DNA from: Eopsaltria australis
Lineage: Eukaryota > Chordata > Aves > Passeriformes > Petroicidae
Assembly: GCA_034509425.1 (NCBI GenBank)
Contig: JAVTVJ010000994.1
Span: 186,001-250,000 of the forward strand
DNA: 64,000 bases
Reading direction: 5' to 3'
Within the stretch, counting starts at the first letter, position 1. Each line of letters opens with the position of its first letter. Both the position numbers and the translations under genes were made by a program. Of this stretch, positions 55,101 through 61,308 are shown piece after piece. The notes below the pieces were generated by a model. That model was not told the DNA's origin, made no database searches, and saw only the letters and a program-made list of their open reading frames with translations.

Positions 55101-57540
55101 CCCAACAGAGGAGGCTGCAGGAGCAGGGAATTGCGATTCCCCGGGGCGTTGGTACCCTGGGAGAGAGCGCTGGGAGCCCGGGGAGATCAGGGGATAACTG
55201 CAGGCAATCAGCACCCAGTGCCCGTACAGCCAGCGCGAGTGGCTTGGGAACAGATCCTGTCCCTCAGAGACACCCCACAAGCATGGCTTGGGAGCAGATC
55301 CTGTTCCCGGGTGTCACCCCACGAGCATGGCTTGGGAACAGATCCTGTCTCTGAGTGACACCATCAAAGACTCACCTCCCACTGATGACCTTGTGGGGAA
55401 ACTGAGGCACGATGGCTTGGATGGGGCTGCCAGAGGGGTCAGGGGCCACAGGAGCTGCTGGCTGCCACTGCTCCACTGGGAAGGTGGTTAAAGAAAAAGT
55501 TAGGCTGATTTGAGAGTGTCCTGTTTTCAGACAAGACCTTCTGCCATGCCCCAAACACTGCTCTCCCCAAGGCCAGGGCTGGACTGCAGCGGCTGGGAGC
55601 CAGGATCCCCCTGGACACTGCCCCTGCCAGGATCTCCCTGGACACTGCCCCTGCCAGGATCTCTCTGGACACTGCCCCTGCCAGCATCCCCCTGGACACT
55701 GCCCCTGCCAGGATCCCCCTGGACATTGCCCCTGCCCCTGCCAGGATCTCTCTGGACACTGCCCCTGCCCCTGCCAGGATCTCTCTGGACACTGCCCCTG
55801 CCAGGATCCCCCTGGACACTGCCCCTGCCAGGATCTCCCTGGACACTGCCCCTGCCAGCATCCCCCTGGACACTGCCCCTGCCAGGATCTCCCTGGACAC
55901 TGCCCCTGCCAGGATCTCCCTGGACACTGCCCCTGCCCCTGCCAGGATCTCCCTAAACACTGTCCCTGCCATGCCACCCCCAGCCCCCATCCAGCTGGAA
56001 CACAGCTCCAGGAGACATTTATTAACCAGCAGTTCTGCCTTGGCCACAGGCTCATGAAGGACTTCAGCTGCCAGCACTGTGCCAGAAAGGTGCAACGTCC
56101 CTGCTGAAAGTTGGTCATGGCTGAAGGACAGGGACAAGCAGCTGGAAAGGCCGGGCTTCCACTTGGGCAAAGCCACCCTGTCATTTATCAACGATCCAAG
56201 CAAGCCACAGAAAATTTCATCTGAACACCCCATCCACCCTGTTTTCATTCTGTGCAGTTCCTGGAGTTAACATTGACATTTTCCAAGCTGCAGGATGACC
56301 CTGCACTGGCTGCACCACGCCTGGATCCTAGAGTGAGTACTGAACCCAGAGTGGCTTTTCAGCCCTCCCAGGACCCCAAATAGAGCATTAACACAGAACT
56401 GCACCCTGCAGCTCCCCTGGGCATGTCTGGTGGCACAGGAGCCCTGGCTGGTATCCCATGGGTTGGGAACCAGCAGGATAAAACTGCCCAGAGCTCCATG
56501 CCCCTCAGCCTGCCCATGGATCCCTCCTGTGCCAGCTGCCTCTGCCAGCAGCAGCTCCACCTCGGGCATGGGGTGCAGAGGTCCCAGGCTGTGCCCTTCT
56601 CCCAGTTCGAACATCACCAGTTAGTGGCTGAAAGGGACACGCTGAACAGGCAAAACCCAACACCACAGGCACACAATTCCTTCTCACTCACAGCTGAAGG
56701 CAGGACAGAGAAGCTGATCAGCTGCCCACACCGAGCACTTCAGGCTGAACTCACAGCCATTCCTTATTTTTCCTGCCTATGTTAGAAGGAATAAAAACCT
56801 GTGAGAGACAGGAGGCGTTCCATAAGAATGCCTGAGATTTTGCTTTCTGCATTTGCCTAAAATTGGCTTTGATCTCATCTTCCCCAAGTGCACCAGGTAA
56901 GAAGTCCATGAGCCACCCCCACAGTGGATTGATACCCAAGGCAGGCGCCTCTGCTCCACACAACACACTGCAAACCAACTTTCCCTGTCCAGCCCCAAGA
57001 ATGCTTTGCTAATTGATTTTTCTGCTCATATAGCACCAATATTAGTTATATTGAACACTTAATAGGAACCATCTTAGCACCACTGCCACAAATCCACGAC
57101 GTTGCATAGAATCTGCCCAAGCGAGTGGGCTTTTGGTATAAAATCACAAATACATTTGCCTGCAAAAACACAAACTCCCCAAAGCTTCCCAGTTACGCCC
57201 AAGTTTTAAAATCTATTAATAACCTGAGGAGAGAGCTCCTCTGTAAAACCAGGTGCATCCAGGCAGGCAAAGTAAAGAGCTATTACACTGCAAGGGAACA
57301 AAGACCGAGACCGTGCCCATACCTATATTTCATGCCCGTTTGCTTTGCGGTGGATTCTTTTAATGAAATGTGGTGCTGAGGGGTAAATGTCCCCAAACTG
57401 CGAGCGATAATAGCCACTGTCCGAAATTTCGCCCGGGCTGCATTCACTACGTTCGGGGTCGTGGTGTTCTGCTTGCTGATGAGCCTGTCTTCACCATTTC
57501 TCTTCAAGTTGTGGTCCGTGCAGGCGATGGACACTTGCAT
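15865..57540 (-). CDS. KCNAB1: voltage-gated K+ channel beta-1 subunit, Kv-beta-1.1 form, 14 coding exons
   Basis: Cytoplasmic auxiliary subunit of Kv1 channels. It forms a tetramer under the channel, has an NADPH-binding aldo-keto reductase fold, and in Kv-beta-1 forms the N-terminal ball speeds inactivation. Fourteen GT-AG exons join without a phase break into 1203 bases, 400 residues plus stop; human Kv-beta-1.1 is 401. Residues 1-73 are the beta-1.1-specific N-terminus (MQVSIACT, with the redox-sensitive Cys7 of the family), and the core starts at [10 protein letters not shown] (74). The tetrad known from Kv-beta-2 (Asp85, Tyr90, Lys118, Asn158) maps with a constant offset of 33 to Asp118, Tyr123, Lys151 and Asn191, all present. 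WGTSRWS (about 220-226) and the C-terminus [10 protein letters not shown] are intact. KCNAB2 and KCNAB3 are excluded by the N-terminus and by core residues. First exons for beta-1.2 and beta-1.3 were not found and may lie beyond the right edge. Confidence 0.97.
15955..16521 (-). other. KCNAB1: KCNAB1 intron 13
   Basis: 567 bp of unique sequence with canonical ends. Nothing else is seen. Confidence 0.8.
16522..16610 (-). CDS. KCNAB1: KCNAB1 exon 13
   Basis: Completes Ala342 and encodes 343-371, [20 protein letters not shown] then LIENLGAIQ. This region includes the GSS residues that hold the NADPH adenosine phosphate in the family. Confidence 0.97.
17171..17315 (+). mobile_element. CR1 3' tail fragment in KCNAB1 intron 12
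   Basis: Sense tail: gctgtggctgccctggg, 'ggccaggctggatgggtttg', 'catgcccatggcaggg', ending aaaccactccagga. Confidence 0.85.
17457..17577 (-). CDS. KCNAB1: KCNAB1 exon 12
   Basis: Encodes residues 302-341 ([20 protein letters not shown] then [20 protein letters not shown]) plus one base of Ala342. The donor is gttg|gtgggt. Confidence 0.97.
17578..18512 (-). other. KCNAB1: KCNAB1 intron 11
   Basis: 935 bp. It contains a short sense CR1 tail at 18113-18168 and otherwise unremarkable GC-rich sequence. Confidence 0.8.
18113..18168 (+). mobile_element. CR1 3' terminus fragment
   Basis: About 55 bp resembling the CR1 end (ttccaaccttaaccattcca then ggattg). Short and diverged. Confidence 0.55.
18513..18607 (-). 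CDS. KCNAB1: KCNAB1 exon 11
   Basis: Completes Gly270 and encodes 271-301, [20 protein letters not shown] then [11 protein letters not shown]. Confidence 0.97.
18608..19043 (-). other. KCNAB1: KCNAB1 intron 10
   Basis: 436 bp, AT-rich in its middle. Nothing else is seen. Confidence 0.8.
19044..19164 (-). CDS. KCNAB1: KCNAB1 exon 10
   Basis: Encodes residues 230-269 ([20 protein letters not shown] then [20 protein letters not shown]) plus one base of Gly270. Confidence 0.97.
19318..19412 (-). mobile_element. CR1 3' tail fragment in intron 9
   Basis: Antisense tail, diverged: cctggtttgggatatcaa, then 'tcccctgccatggccaggga'. Confidence 0.7.
19600..19685 (-). CDS. KCNAB1: KCNAB1 exon 9
   Basis: Completes Glu201 and encodes 202-229, [20 protein letters not shown] then RWSAMEIM. 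It includes the WGTSRWS cofactor loop. Confidence 0.97.
20287..20525 (-). mobile_element. CR1 3' fragment
   Basis: Antisense tail starting 'atggaatcacagactggttt' and extending through 'gggcaccctgtgccagggcc' and cagggaacaattcctgccc. Confidence 0.9.
20731..21030 (+). repeat. 20-bp minisatellite, 15 copies
   Basis: Unit tgccacatccccgtgggc(a/t)c repeated exactly every 20 bases from 20731 to 21030, with a partial unit on each side. Copies differ only at the a/t site and an occasional c/t change, so the array is very homogeneous and probably young. Confidence 0.97.
21330..21715 (+). repeat. diverged duplicated block, copy 1
   Basis: Aligns over its length with 23770-24150. Shared blocks in order are ccaaacacaaa, a gaaaggaaa(a/c) stretch, aaattcat, an antisense CR1 tail (21521-21605), a tgag(c)tatttca block, then atttaatta and 'ttgtttttcatttcct'. 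Both copies lie in intron 8, 2.44 kb apart. Confidence 0.75.
21521..21605 (-). mobile_element. CR1 3' tail inside duplicated block copy 1
   Basis: tagaatcaaagactggttgg, then ccctaaagatcatctcc and 'gccgtgggcagggacacctt'. Confidence 0.8.
21911..21950 (+). repeat. (AAAT)n then (AT)n microsatellite
   Basis: Five AAAT units followed directly by ten AT units. Confidence 0.95.
22126..22150 (+). repeat. (AAT)n/(AAC) microsatellite
   Basis: Short trinucleotide run acaacaataataataataata, slightly degenerate. Confidence 0.85.
23086..23225 (+). mobile_element. CR1 3' tail fragment
   Basis: Sense tail from 'tggctgcccctggatccctg' to a degenerate end at aactttacgtgcctgcc. Confidence 0.88.
23770..24150 (+). 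repeat. diverged duplicated block, copy 2
   Basis: Partner of 21330-21715. It contains its own antisense CR1 tail at 23955-24045 in the same relative place and ends 37 bp from exon 8. Confidence 0.75.
23955..24045 (-). mobile_element. CR1 3' tail inside duplicated block copy 2
   Basis: Antisense: 'atgggttgggagggacctta', aaggacatctaattcc, then gggtagggacacctccca. Confidence 0.8.
24187..24273 (-). CDS. KCNAB1: KCNAB1 exon 8
   Basis: Encodes the end of Gly172 through 200 and one base of Glu201. [20 protein letters not shown] then PDNNTPME carries Asn191, the fourth member of the reductase tetrad. Confidence 0.97.
24274..26773 (-). other. KCNAB1: KCNAB1 intron 7
   Basis: 2.5 kb with a (TC)n-(AT)n microsatellite and a long GC-rich middle (about 25450-26550) that has open frames on both strands but no recognisable protein. 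Confidence 0.75.
25090..25148 (+). repeat. (TC)n and (AT)n microsatellite
   Basis: TC run at about 25090-25103 and a 35-base alternating AT run at 25114-25148. Confidence 0.95.
26774..26817 (-). CDS. KCNAB1: KCNAB1 exon 7
   Basis: Encodes [14 protein letters not shown] (158-171), with split Lys157 and Gly172 at its ends. Confidence 0.96.
26910..27297 (-). mobile_element. CR1 3' fragment filling intron 6
   Basis: Antisense copy of nearly 390 bp inside the 595-bp intron 6. It closely resembles the left part of the copy at 589-1255 and the complement of the copy at 40497-40862. The three share the 'gtgggaagccattccctgtg' segment (or its close variant), so they look like one subfamily. Confidence 0.92.
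27413..27457 (-). CDS. KCNAB1: KCNAB1 exon 6
   Basis: Encodes [14 protein letters not shown] (143-156), including catalytic Lys151; Arg142 and Lys157 are split. Confidence 0.97.
27458..28764 (-). other. KCNAB1: KCNAB1 intron 5
   Basis: 1.3 kb. It has an AT-rich block at about 27980-28380 without repeats that could be tested for conservation. No other feature is seen. Confidence 0.75.
28765..28809 (-). CDS. KCNAB1: KCNAB1 exon 5
   Basis: Encodes [14 protein letters not shown] (128-141) with split Lys127 and Arg142. Confidence 0.97.
28810..29529 (-). other. KCNAB1: KCNAB1 intron 4
   Basis: 720 bp of GC-rich sequence. A short ggagcccagg repeat (about 29410-29445) is the only structure seen. 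Confidence 0.75.
29530..29609 (-). CDS. KCNAB1: KCNAB1 exon 4
   Basis: Encodes 101-126, [20 protein letters not shown] then EVYAAG, with the tetrad residues Asp118 and Tyr123. Confidence 0.97.
30227..30453 (+). repeat. ATCAAAG minisatellite, 11 copies, in intron 3
   Basis: Tandem units of about 20-23 bp built on gatcaaa(g/a)ctggggatsca. Eight of eleven units carry GATCAAAGC and three have an A in place of the G. Spacing varies by a few bases between copies. Confidence 0.93.
31076..31113 (-). CDS. KCNAB1: KCNAB1 exon 3
   Basis: Only 38 bases. Completes Gly88 and encodes [12 protein letters not shown] (89-100), the first cofactor-contacting strand and loop of the barrel. Confidence 0.97.
31357..31480 (-). 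mobile_element. CR1 3' tail fragment in intron 2
   Basis: Antisense: 'aatggtttgagttggaagag', accttaaagaacacccag, 'ccggcagggacaccttccct'. Confidence 0.85.
31926..31985 (-). mobile_element. CR1 3' terminus fragment
   Basis: Antisense 60-bp remnant: 'aacagtttgggttagaaggg', then acctttaaagttcagcagg. Confidence 0.75.
32379..32510 (+). mobile_element. CR1 3' tail fragment
   Basis: Sense tail: 'atccctggcagtgcccaagg', 'ctgccatggcaggggtggca', ending in a cccaaccc run. Confidence 0.85.
32511..35274 (-). other. KCNAB1: KCNAB1 intron 2, middle part
   Basis: 2.8 kb of mixed-composition intron with a short (TC)n at about 33953-33970 and a 12-base T run near 33600. No gene, RNA or further repeat is recognised. 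Confidence 0.65.
35275..35570 (+). mobile_element. CR1 3' fragment
   Basis: Sense copy of about 295 bp: 'ggaaggaattgttccctggg', 'cctggcacagggtgcccaga', 'gccatggcagggagagagca', ending aacccagaataatcat. Confidence 0.9.
36333..36418 (-). mobile_element. CR1 3' tail fragment
   Basis: Antisense tail beginning 'cacagaatcatgggatggtt'. Confidence 0.88.
37523..37578 (+). repeat. (GGAAT)n pentanucleotide run, about 11 copies
   Basis: Uninterrupted (atgga)n, that is GGAAT on + and ATTCC on -, in intron 2, only 140 bp from exon 2. It creates repeated MEWNG codons in three frames. Confidence 0.97.
37719..37762 (-). CDS. KCNAB1: KCNAB1 exon 2 (first common core exon)
   Basis: Encodes [14 protein letters not shown] (74-87), with split Arg73 and Gly88. 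All KCNAB1 first-exon variants splice to this exon in other vertebrates, so any alternative first exon must end two bases into a codon. Confidence 0.96.
38060..38128 (-). mobile_element. CR1 3' tail fragment
   Basis: Antisense, diverged: ggagtggtttgggtgggaag, then ctgccatggggcaggat. Confidence 0.7.
39113..39260 (+). repeat. AT-rich tract with (TA)n and (AC)n
   Basis: Imperfect tacatatatatat and acacac runs, repeatedly interrupted by ccttta. Low-complexity sequence. Confidence 0.8.
40163..40205 (+). repeat. (ACAG)n/(ACAC)n microsatellite
   Basis: cagacacacagacagacaga and continuation, about 40 bp. Confidence 0.9.
40497..40862 (+). mobile_element. CR1 3' fragment
   Basis: Sense copy of about 365 bp with 'ggcatggagggacaggacac', 'ggaattgttccctgggaggg', 'ctgccatggcaggagatgga' and a terminus near ccattgactgat-like sequence at 40850. 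Same subfamily look as the copies at 589 and 26910. Confidence 0.93.
40863..44520 (-). other. KCNAB1: KCNAB1 intron 1, 40.9-44.5 kb
   Basis: No gene recognised. The stretch at about 42040-42560 is CpG-rich and could be an isolated CpG island, but no TATA box, start or splice signal stands out. Confidence 0.6.
44528..44623 (+). repeat. (CCCTT)n pentanucleotide run, about 19 copies
   Basis: Perfect cttccc-type repeat, pure pyrimidine on + and pure purine on -, 96 bp. Long homopurine-homopyrimidine mirror sequences of this kind can form triplex DNA. Confidence 0.97.
44661..44756 (+). repeat. (ATCT)n/(ATCC)n microsatellite
   Basis: Imperfect tetranucleotide array tccatctatccatctatcta and continuation, starting 40 bp after the (CCCTT)n run. 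Confidence 0.92.
45474..45770 (-). mobile_element. CR1 3' fragment
   Basis: Antisense copy of about 300 bp reaching the 'gatctaaatctctcctcttt' and gtttgagcctgttccccc blocks, so a different subfamily or a more 5' extent than most copies here. Confidence 0.9.
46690..46800 (-). mobile_element. possible CR1 3' fragment
   Basis: Antisense remnant starting 'gaatcacagaatccccagag'. Internal similarity is weak. Confidence 0.4.
47160..47310 (-). mobile_element. CR1 3' tail fragment
   Basis: Antisense: 'agaatggtttgggctggaag', 'ctgccatgggcagggacacc', then ctccaacctggcctggaaca. Confidence 0.9.
47793..47987 (+). repeat. CpG-rich 45/50-bp tandem repeat with hairpin core, 4 copies
   Basis: The core ccgggcacagctgcccgg starts at 47793, 47843, 47888 and 47938, spacings 50, 45 and 50, giving a higher-order unit of 95 bp. 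Each core is an inverted repeat (CCGGGCA and TGCCCGG, 7-bp arms, 4-base loop). Copies are almost identical, and the array is the centre of a CpG-rich patch. Confidence 0.93.
49005..49198 (+). mobile_element. CR1 3' fragment
   Basis: Sense copy with 'gccagagggcagggatgagt', an internal deletion, then 'ggcttggagcagcctgggag' and the ccttccaacccagcccatt end. Confidence 0.85.
50618..50806 (+). repeat. degenerate minisatellite, gtgatggggaca / acccacccacaggtgac
   Basis: About six to seven diverged units of roughly 26-30 bp, each with a ggtga(t/c)(g/a)gg(g)aca motif. Copies differ a good deal, so it is older than the other arrays. Confidence 0.8.
51258..51300 (-). mobile_element. possible CR1 3' terminus
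   Basis: Short antisense motif tcatggaatcgtggaattgt then tgaggttgggaaga, resembling the end of another CR1 subfamily. Confidence 0.45.
52317..52361 (+). repeat. (TCC)n microsatellite
   Basis: About 15 tcc units with one interruption, preceded by a c-rich run at about 52293-52308. Confidence 0.95.
52430..52690 (-). mobile_element. CR1 3' fragment
   Basis: Antisense: 'ggaagggacctcaaagccca', 'ctgccataggcagggacacc', to 'ctctaaatctctcctcttcc'. Confidence 0.9.
53370..53625 (-). mobile_element. CR1 3' fragment
   Basis: Antisense: 'aatggcttgggctagaaggg', 'ctgccatgggcagggacacc', 'ctgctctgggcaccctgtgc', then degenerate. Confidence 0.9.
54000..54560. promoter_or_regulatory. orphan CpG island in KCNAB1 intron 1 with promoter-like signals on both strands
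   Basis: CpG-rich unique sequence about 2.8 kb inside intron 1. On the - strand (KCNAB1 direction) there are GC boxes at about 54490-54530 and a strong TATA box, TATATAAAAGGG, at 54385-54396. About 75 bp downstream is an ATG (54310) opening a 126-codon frame, with a CAG|GTGCGT donor at 54203/54202. On the + strand there is a weaker TATA-like GATAAAAG at 54017-54024, a CRE-like TGACGTC near 54092, an ATG at 54132 and a CAG|GTGAGC donor after 54181. Neither open frame resembles a known protein. The - strand exon would end in phase 0 and so would not join exon 2 in frame. Confidence 0.5.
55237..55368 (+). repeat. 44-bp tandem repeat, 3 copies
   Basis: Units marked by ggcttggga(a/g)cagatcctgt at 55241, 55285 and 55329, with a 44-bp period. 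Confidence 0.92.
55600..55968 (+). repeat. 27-bp minisatellite, 13 copies
   Basis: Unit ccaggatc(c/t)cyctggacactg then cccctg. Ten units are 27 bp and three carry an extra cccctg (33 bp). It lies 1.35 kb inside intron 1 from exon 1 and gives stop-free frames on both strands that are not genes. Confidence 0.97.
57323..57540 (-). CDS. KCNAB1: KCNAB1 exon 1, Kv-beta-1.1-specific first coding exon
   Basis: Encodes residues 1-72 plus two bases of Arg73. It opens [20 protein letters not shown] and ends AKQTGMKY. The N-terminal peptide with Cys7 is the inactivation ball of beta-1.1. It is one residue shorter than the remembered human form near residue 13. The donor is atag|gtatgg. The start was chosen because it is the conserved beta-1.1 start and the frame runs to the donor. 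Confidence 0.95.
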
Positions 57541-58240
57541 CGCGCCCGCGGTGCCCCGGCCAGGTGGCGGGCGGACCCCCGGCCCCCCAGGGGCTGCAGC
57601 TGCCCGGCACGGCCGGCAAACCTCCGAGCTGGGACTCCCCGAGCAGCGGGGGCTCGGGCAGAGCCGCGCTGCGTGCCCGCGATGCGGCCGGCACAGGAAC
57701 GCGAACTTGCCACGGCAACCGCGCGAGCGGCTTCGGGCTCACTCCGGGCTCTCCGCGGCGATGCTGCTGCTCAGCCAGAAGCATCCATCCAGTCAGGTGC
57801 TCCCGGAGCGCCGCTCCTTCATGGTGATCGCTCCGCAGCCGCCCTGTCTCGCCGCAGGCTCCCGGTCGCTGGTTTTAAATCACTGCGGGCATCCTGCGAG
57901 CGCTGGCTCCGGCGCCGCTGGACCGCGAAGTGCTGAGCAGGCAAAGCCGAGCCCCGTCCCTCGCCAGCGCGTCCCTAAGGAGCGGCAGCATCCATCGGTG
58001 TCCTTCGCCCAGGCGCAGCAGCACTACCTCCCACCCATGGCAGCCCGCCGAGCGCTGGCGGCGGCTCCGCAGCGGCCCCGGGATCCCCCCGCCAGAGCCT
58101 GCGGGAAGGATGGGGAGGATAAGAGCGACGGGCCTCCTTTGTGCTCGGAGGGAAGGCAGGCGGTTCAGGCAGATCCGCCCGGAAAAATCGCTGCCGGCAT
58201 CGCTAAGCGAGGTCTTCTATAGCGGGCAGCAATTCGGTGT
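57541..58240 (-). promoter_or_regulatory. KCNAB1: CpG-rich 5' leader and promoter of Kv-beta-1.1
   Basis: Dense CpG sequence directly upstream of the start codon, with GC-box-like runs; only a weak TTTAAA near 57873 resembles a TATA element. A CpG-island promoter with dispersed starts is the likely type. The long open frame on the opposite strand is a by-product of GC content. Confidence 0.7.
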
Positions 58241-58490
58241 TAGAATGGGTTAATCATGGGGGAAAGGAAAAAAAAAACCACAAATAAGGGGGAGGGGGAG
58301 GAAAATCGCTGTGCTCCAGTGTGAGGGAGTTAACACGTTAATCCCTTGTTCATGGCACCCGGAGCCGCCGACCGGAGCCCCCGGCTCGCAGCAGGGCCAG
58401 GGTTAATCCTGCTCCCCCAGCATCGCCAGCGGAATGAGCCGCAGCGCAAAGGCTTTGAAGCAAAACCGTCCCCATTCCTCAATAGACCAA

Positions 58491-58556
58491 ACCATCCCCA
58501 TCCCCATCCCCATCCCCATCCCCATCCCCATCCCCATCCCCATCCCCATCCCCATC
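58491..58556 (+). repeat. (CCCCAT)n hexanucleotide run, about 11 copies
   Basis: Perfect catccc hexamer repeat. The - strand, the KCNAB1 coding strand, reads (GGGGAT)n with every run four G long, so it has high G-quadruplex potential. It lies about 950 bp upstream of the KCNAB1 start. Confidence 0.97.
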
Positions 58557-60957
58557 ACCGACTGCGGCCAAGGCTGCGCTCGGAGCCCGGCTCTGCCTTG
58601 TGCCACCTCTCCCAGGTTCTGGCTTTGGGCACCAGGGGACCCCCGTGCTTGGGAGCTGCTCCCGGGAGTGGTGGGAGGGTGACCAGGAACAGGCGATTTG
58701 GAGACCCCCCCAGGACCCCCGTCCGTCACTGTCACCAGCAGAGTGGCCCTGGGGAGGGACAGGCAGTGGGTGTCCCTGGGTGCAGCCCCACAGCAGAGGG
58801 TGCCCGTGGGTGCAAGGGCGGGTGGGCGAGGGCAGGGTCACTCGTGGTCCCTTTCCCACCCAGCACAGGCCACGGGAAATGGTCTAGAGGGGTTCCCCAG
58901 ACCCTACTCCTAACACCTGCCCCAGACTGCTCGGGGGGCTGGGGCAAGGGGGCACCTCCGGAGCTCCCCGTGCCCGTTCCCCGCTCACTGTCAAGCCCCA
59001 GGCCCGTCCCCTGGGGTGTGAGCAGCCCCCAGGCTGGACCCCCCTGCAGTGCCCTGCCCGAGGCACGCAGAGGTGGAGCAGGAGCGGTGGCAGAGCGAGC
59101 TGGGGGTGCTGGAGGGGGGCGATCACAGCCTGGTTTGAGCTCAGGGTGACCGAGCCGTGACCCCCTGCCCTGCTGCTGGGGCACACCACGGTGTCCCCCC
59201 CCTCCATCCTGCTGGGGAGGAGGCGTGTGAGAGAGGCTGGGGGGCAGCTGGCAGCCAGCCACGGCCACCCACCACCCGCGACAGAGGAATCTGCCGGTCT
59301 CGCTGCAGCTCCTTTCCTGATGGCTCATTAACAGGTACCCGGCACATCCCTTTGAGGATGAAAAGCATTAAATCCGAACACAGACAGTTACTGTATGATA
59401 TTTTCCCAAAGAGGATTAACAGATAATCACCACGAACTCCCGGCTCAGAGTGGTCTCCTTGGGCTCACACTCAAACAGGGGTTTGGGGGGAGCAGGACCC
59501 CTCGGAGAGTTTCCAGACCCCTCATCAGTGAGTCAGTGTTGCAGACCACCAGCAAATCCAGCAGGGTGAGGCATCGGGGGCACAAGCCATGGGGTCACTG
59601 ACACCAAGGTGCCCCTCACACCCAGGACATCCCCAGGGTCTCCTTGGGACTGGGGGATGTGGTTGAAGCTTTGGTGGTGGCACCCACCTGGTTTTGGAGG
59701 CCAGTTCTGTGTTCCAGAGCCCAGAGCAGGGCTGACACACCCGGAAATGTTCCCCTCTGTGACAGCCTCACCCCGCCTCGCTGGGCTTAGGCGTTTCAAG
59801 GTGTGTTTTACCTCTGTCCTGTACATCTCCAGAAAGTTCCCACCACAGCTAGATCTGCCTGTGGCTTGGTCCTGGGGATGAGTCCAGGTCACTGTCACCC
59901 AGGTCCCGGGCACCACCCCACTACCAGGACTGCCTGGGGTACCAAGGGAGGGCCAGGGAAGGGGACAGAAAGGGACAGTCACCTTCTGCACTGGCACCTC
60001 CCACAGAGCATCTCACCTCAAGCTGCTTAGCTTTGGAGGGGTTATGGTCTCTCCACAGAATATATATTTAAATATGGGATTTATTTCATTTCCCTGAGCA
60101 AGATAATCACTTCTGGAGTAAAGCGCTGGAGTAACATAATTCTGTGTGATGAAAATCCTGAGCTTATAGAAGGAGGTACGTGACAAACTTGACAGAGGAC
60201 TCAGCTGTGAGCCCGTGGCCAGGTTCCCTGTGACACCTCAGTGCCACCAAATCACTGTGACAAGACGCCCTCGTGCATTTCCCCCTGAGCAAGACAACAA
60301 TCGCTCATTAAATAACTTGCTCAAAATGCTTCATCAAGCAAATGTGGTTTAACAGAACTGCCTGTGACCCCCCTCCCCCAGCCCTGGAGCCACTGCAGCC
60401 ACCCAAATCCAGAGCCACCAGAGCCAGGGGAGCCCAGCAGCTGCCCTGGGGCTCTGCACAAACACATCCCTTGTCCTGGAACTCTGCCCCCGTGCCCAAC
60501 ACCTTGCAGGGCAGGAGGGTGCATTCTGCACCGAGCAGAATGGAAACCTCCAAAAAGCAAAAATGCTTTATCCAGCCCTGGTCTGGTCCCTGTAGGGGCT
60601 GGAAGGGGCCATGGGGCCAGGCACAGCATGGGGGGGAGGGATGAGCCCTTCTCAGGGCTCCTGCAGGGAGTCTGCTCCAGAGTCAGTCGGCAGCACAGCT
60701 CTGGCTGCAGCCAGAGGCCAAAAGATGCTTCTGCAGCCCAAAATATGACCATGAATCAAGGTCCTGCAGTCTGGGCTGGGTGAAACCTCGTGAGCTGCTG
60801 CAGCCCTGGCCCAGCACAGCCGGAGCTGAGCACGCTGCTTGCTCCTTCCTTTTTTATTTTACATTTCACCTTAGAGTGGAGCTCCTTTGAAATACGATGC
60901 CAGGTCTGGCTGGAGATTCTGCTCCTCATGGCTGCAGTCACAGGCTATTTACCCTCC
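58557..60957. other. upstream of KCNAB1 exon 1, no gene seen
   Basis: GC-rich up to about 59.3 kb, then mixed. No recognisable exon, RNA gene or repeat. It may be intron of longer KCNAB1 transcripts. Confidence 0.5.
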
Positions 60958-61027
60958 CTTCCATGGCAGGGCCTTGGGACTGGTTGGTCTTTAAGGCCCC
61001 CTCCAGCCACTCTAGACTGTGATTCCA
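60958..61027 (+). mobile_element. CR1 3' terminus fragment
   Basis: Sense: ccatggcagggccttgggac, then ctttaaggccccctccag and gactgtgattcc. Confidence 0.7.
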
Positions 61028-61149
61028 GCAATCCGGGTCACAGTAACGATGCCAACCCAGCCTGTCTGAGCTCTTTGACTGAAATTCTTTCATGTCAAGA
61101 GAAAATAACTGAATTTATCAACAAACCTGCAGCAGTGCCCATGATGGAG

Positions 61150-61308
61150 GTGGTGGCTTCCCCTGGACCCCTGGAAGTGTCCAAGGTCAGGCTGGATGGG
61201 GCTTGGAGCAACTTGGGATAGTGGAAAGTGTCCCTGCCTGTGGTAGGGGGTGGGACAAGGTGGACATTAAGGTCTCTTCCAACCCAAACCATTCTGGAAT
61301 TCTGTGAT
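61150..61308 (+). mobile_element. CR1 3' tail fragment
   Basis: Sense: 'tggatggggcttggagcaac', 'cattaaggtctcttccaacc', 'aaaccattctggaattctgt'. Confidence 0.9.

Larger units (their letters stand above)
37763..57322 (-). other. KCNAB1: KCNAB1 intron 1
   Basis: 19.6 kb with CR1 tails, several minisatellites, microsatellites and at least three internal CpG-rich patches (about 42.0-42.6, 47.74-48.1 and 54.0-54.55 kb). No alternative first exon with a recognisable beta-1.2 or beta-1.3 sequence was found. Confidence 0.8.

Noticed and set aside
55372..56248. Open frames of about 270 codons with [13 protein letters not shown] repeats
   Set aside because: Translation of the 27-bp minisatellite and its flanks; no family resemblance.
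57461..58222. 253-codon frame opposite KCNAB1 exon 1
   Set aside because: CpG-island sequence read on the wrong strand; the real exon on the other strand explains its left end.
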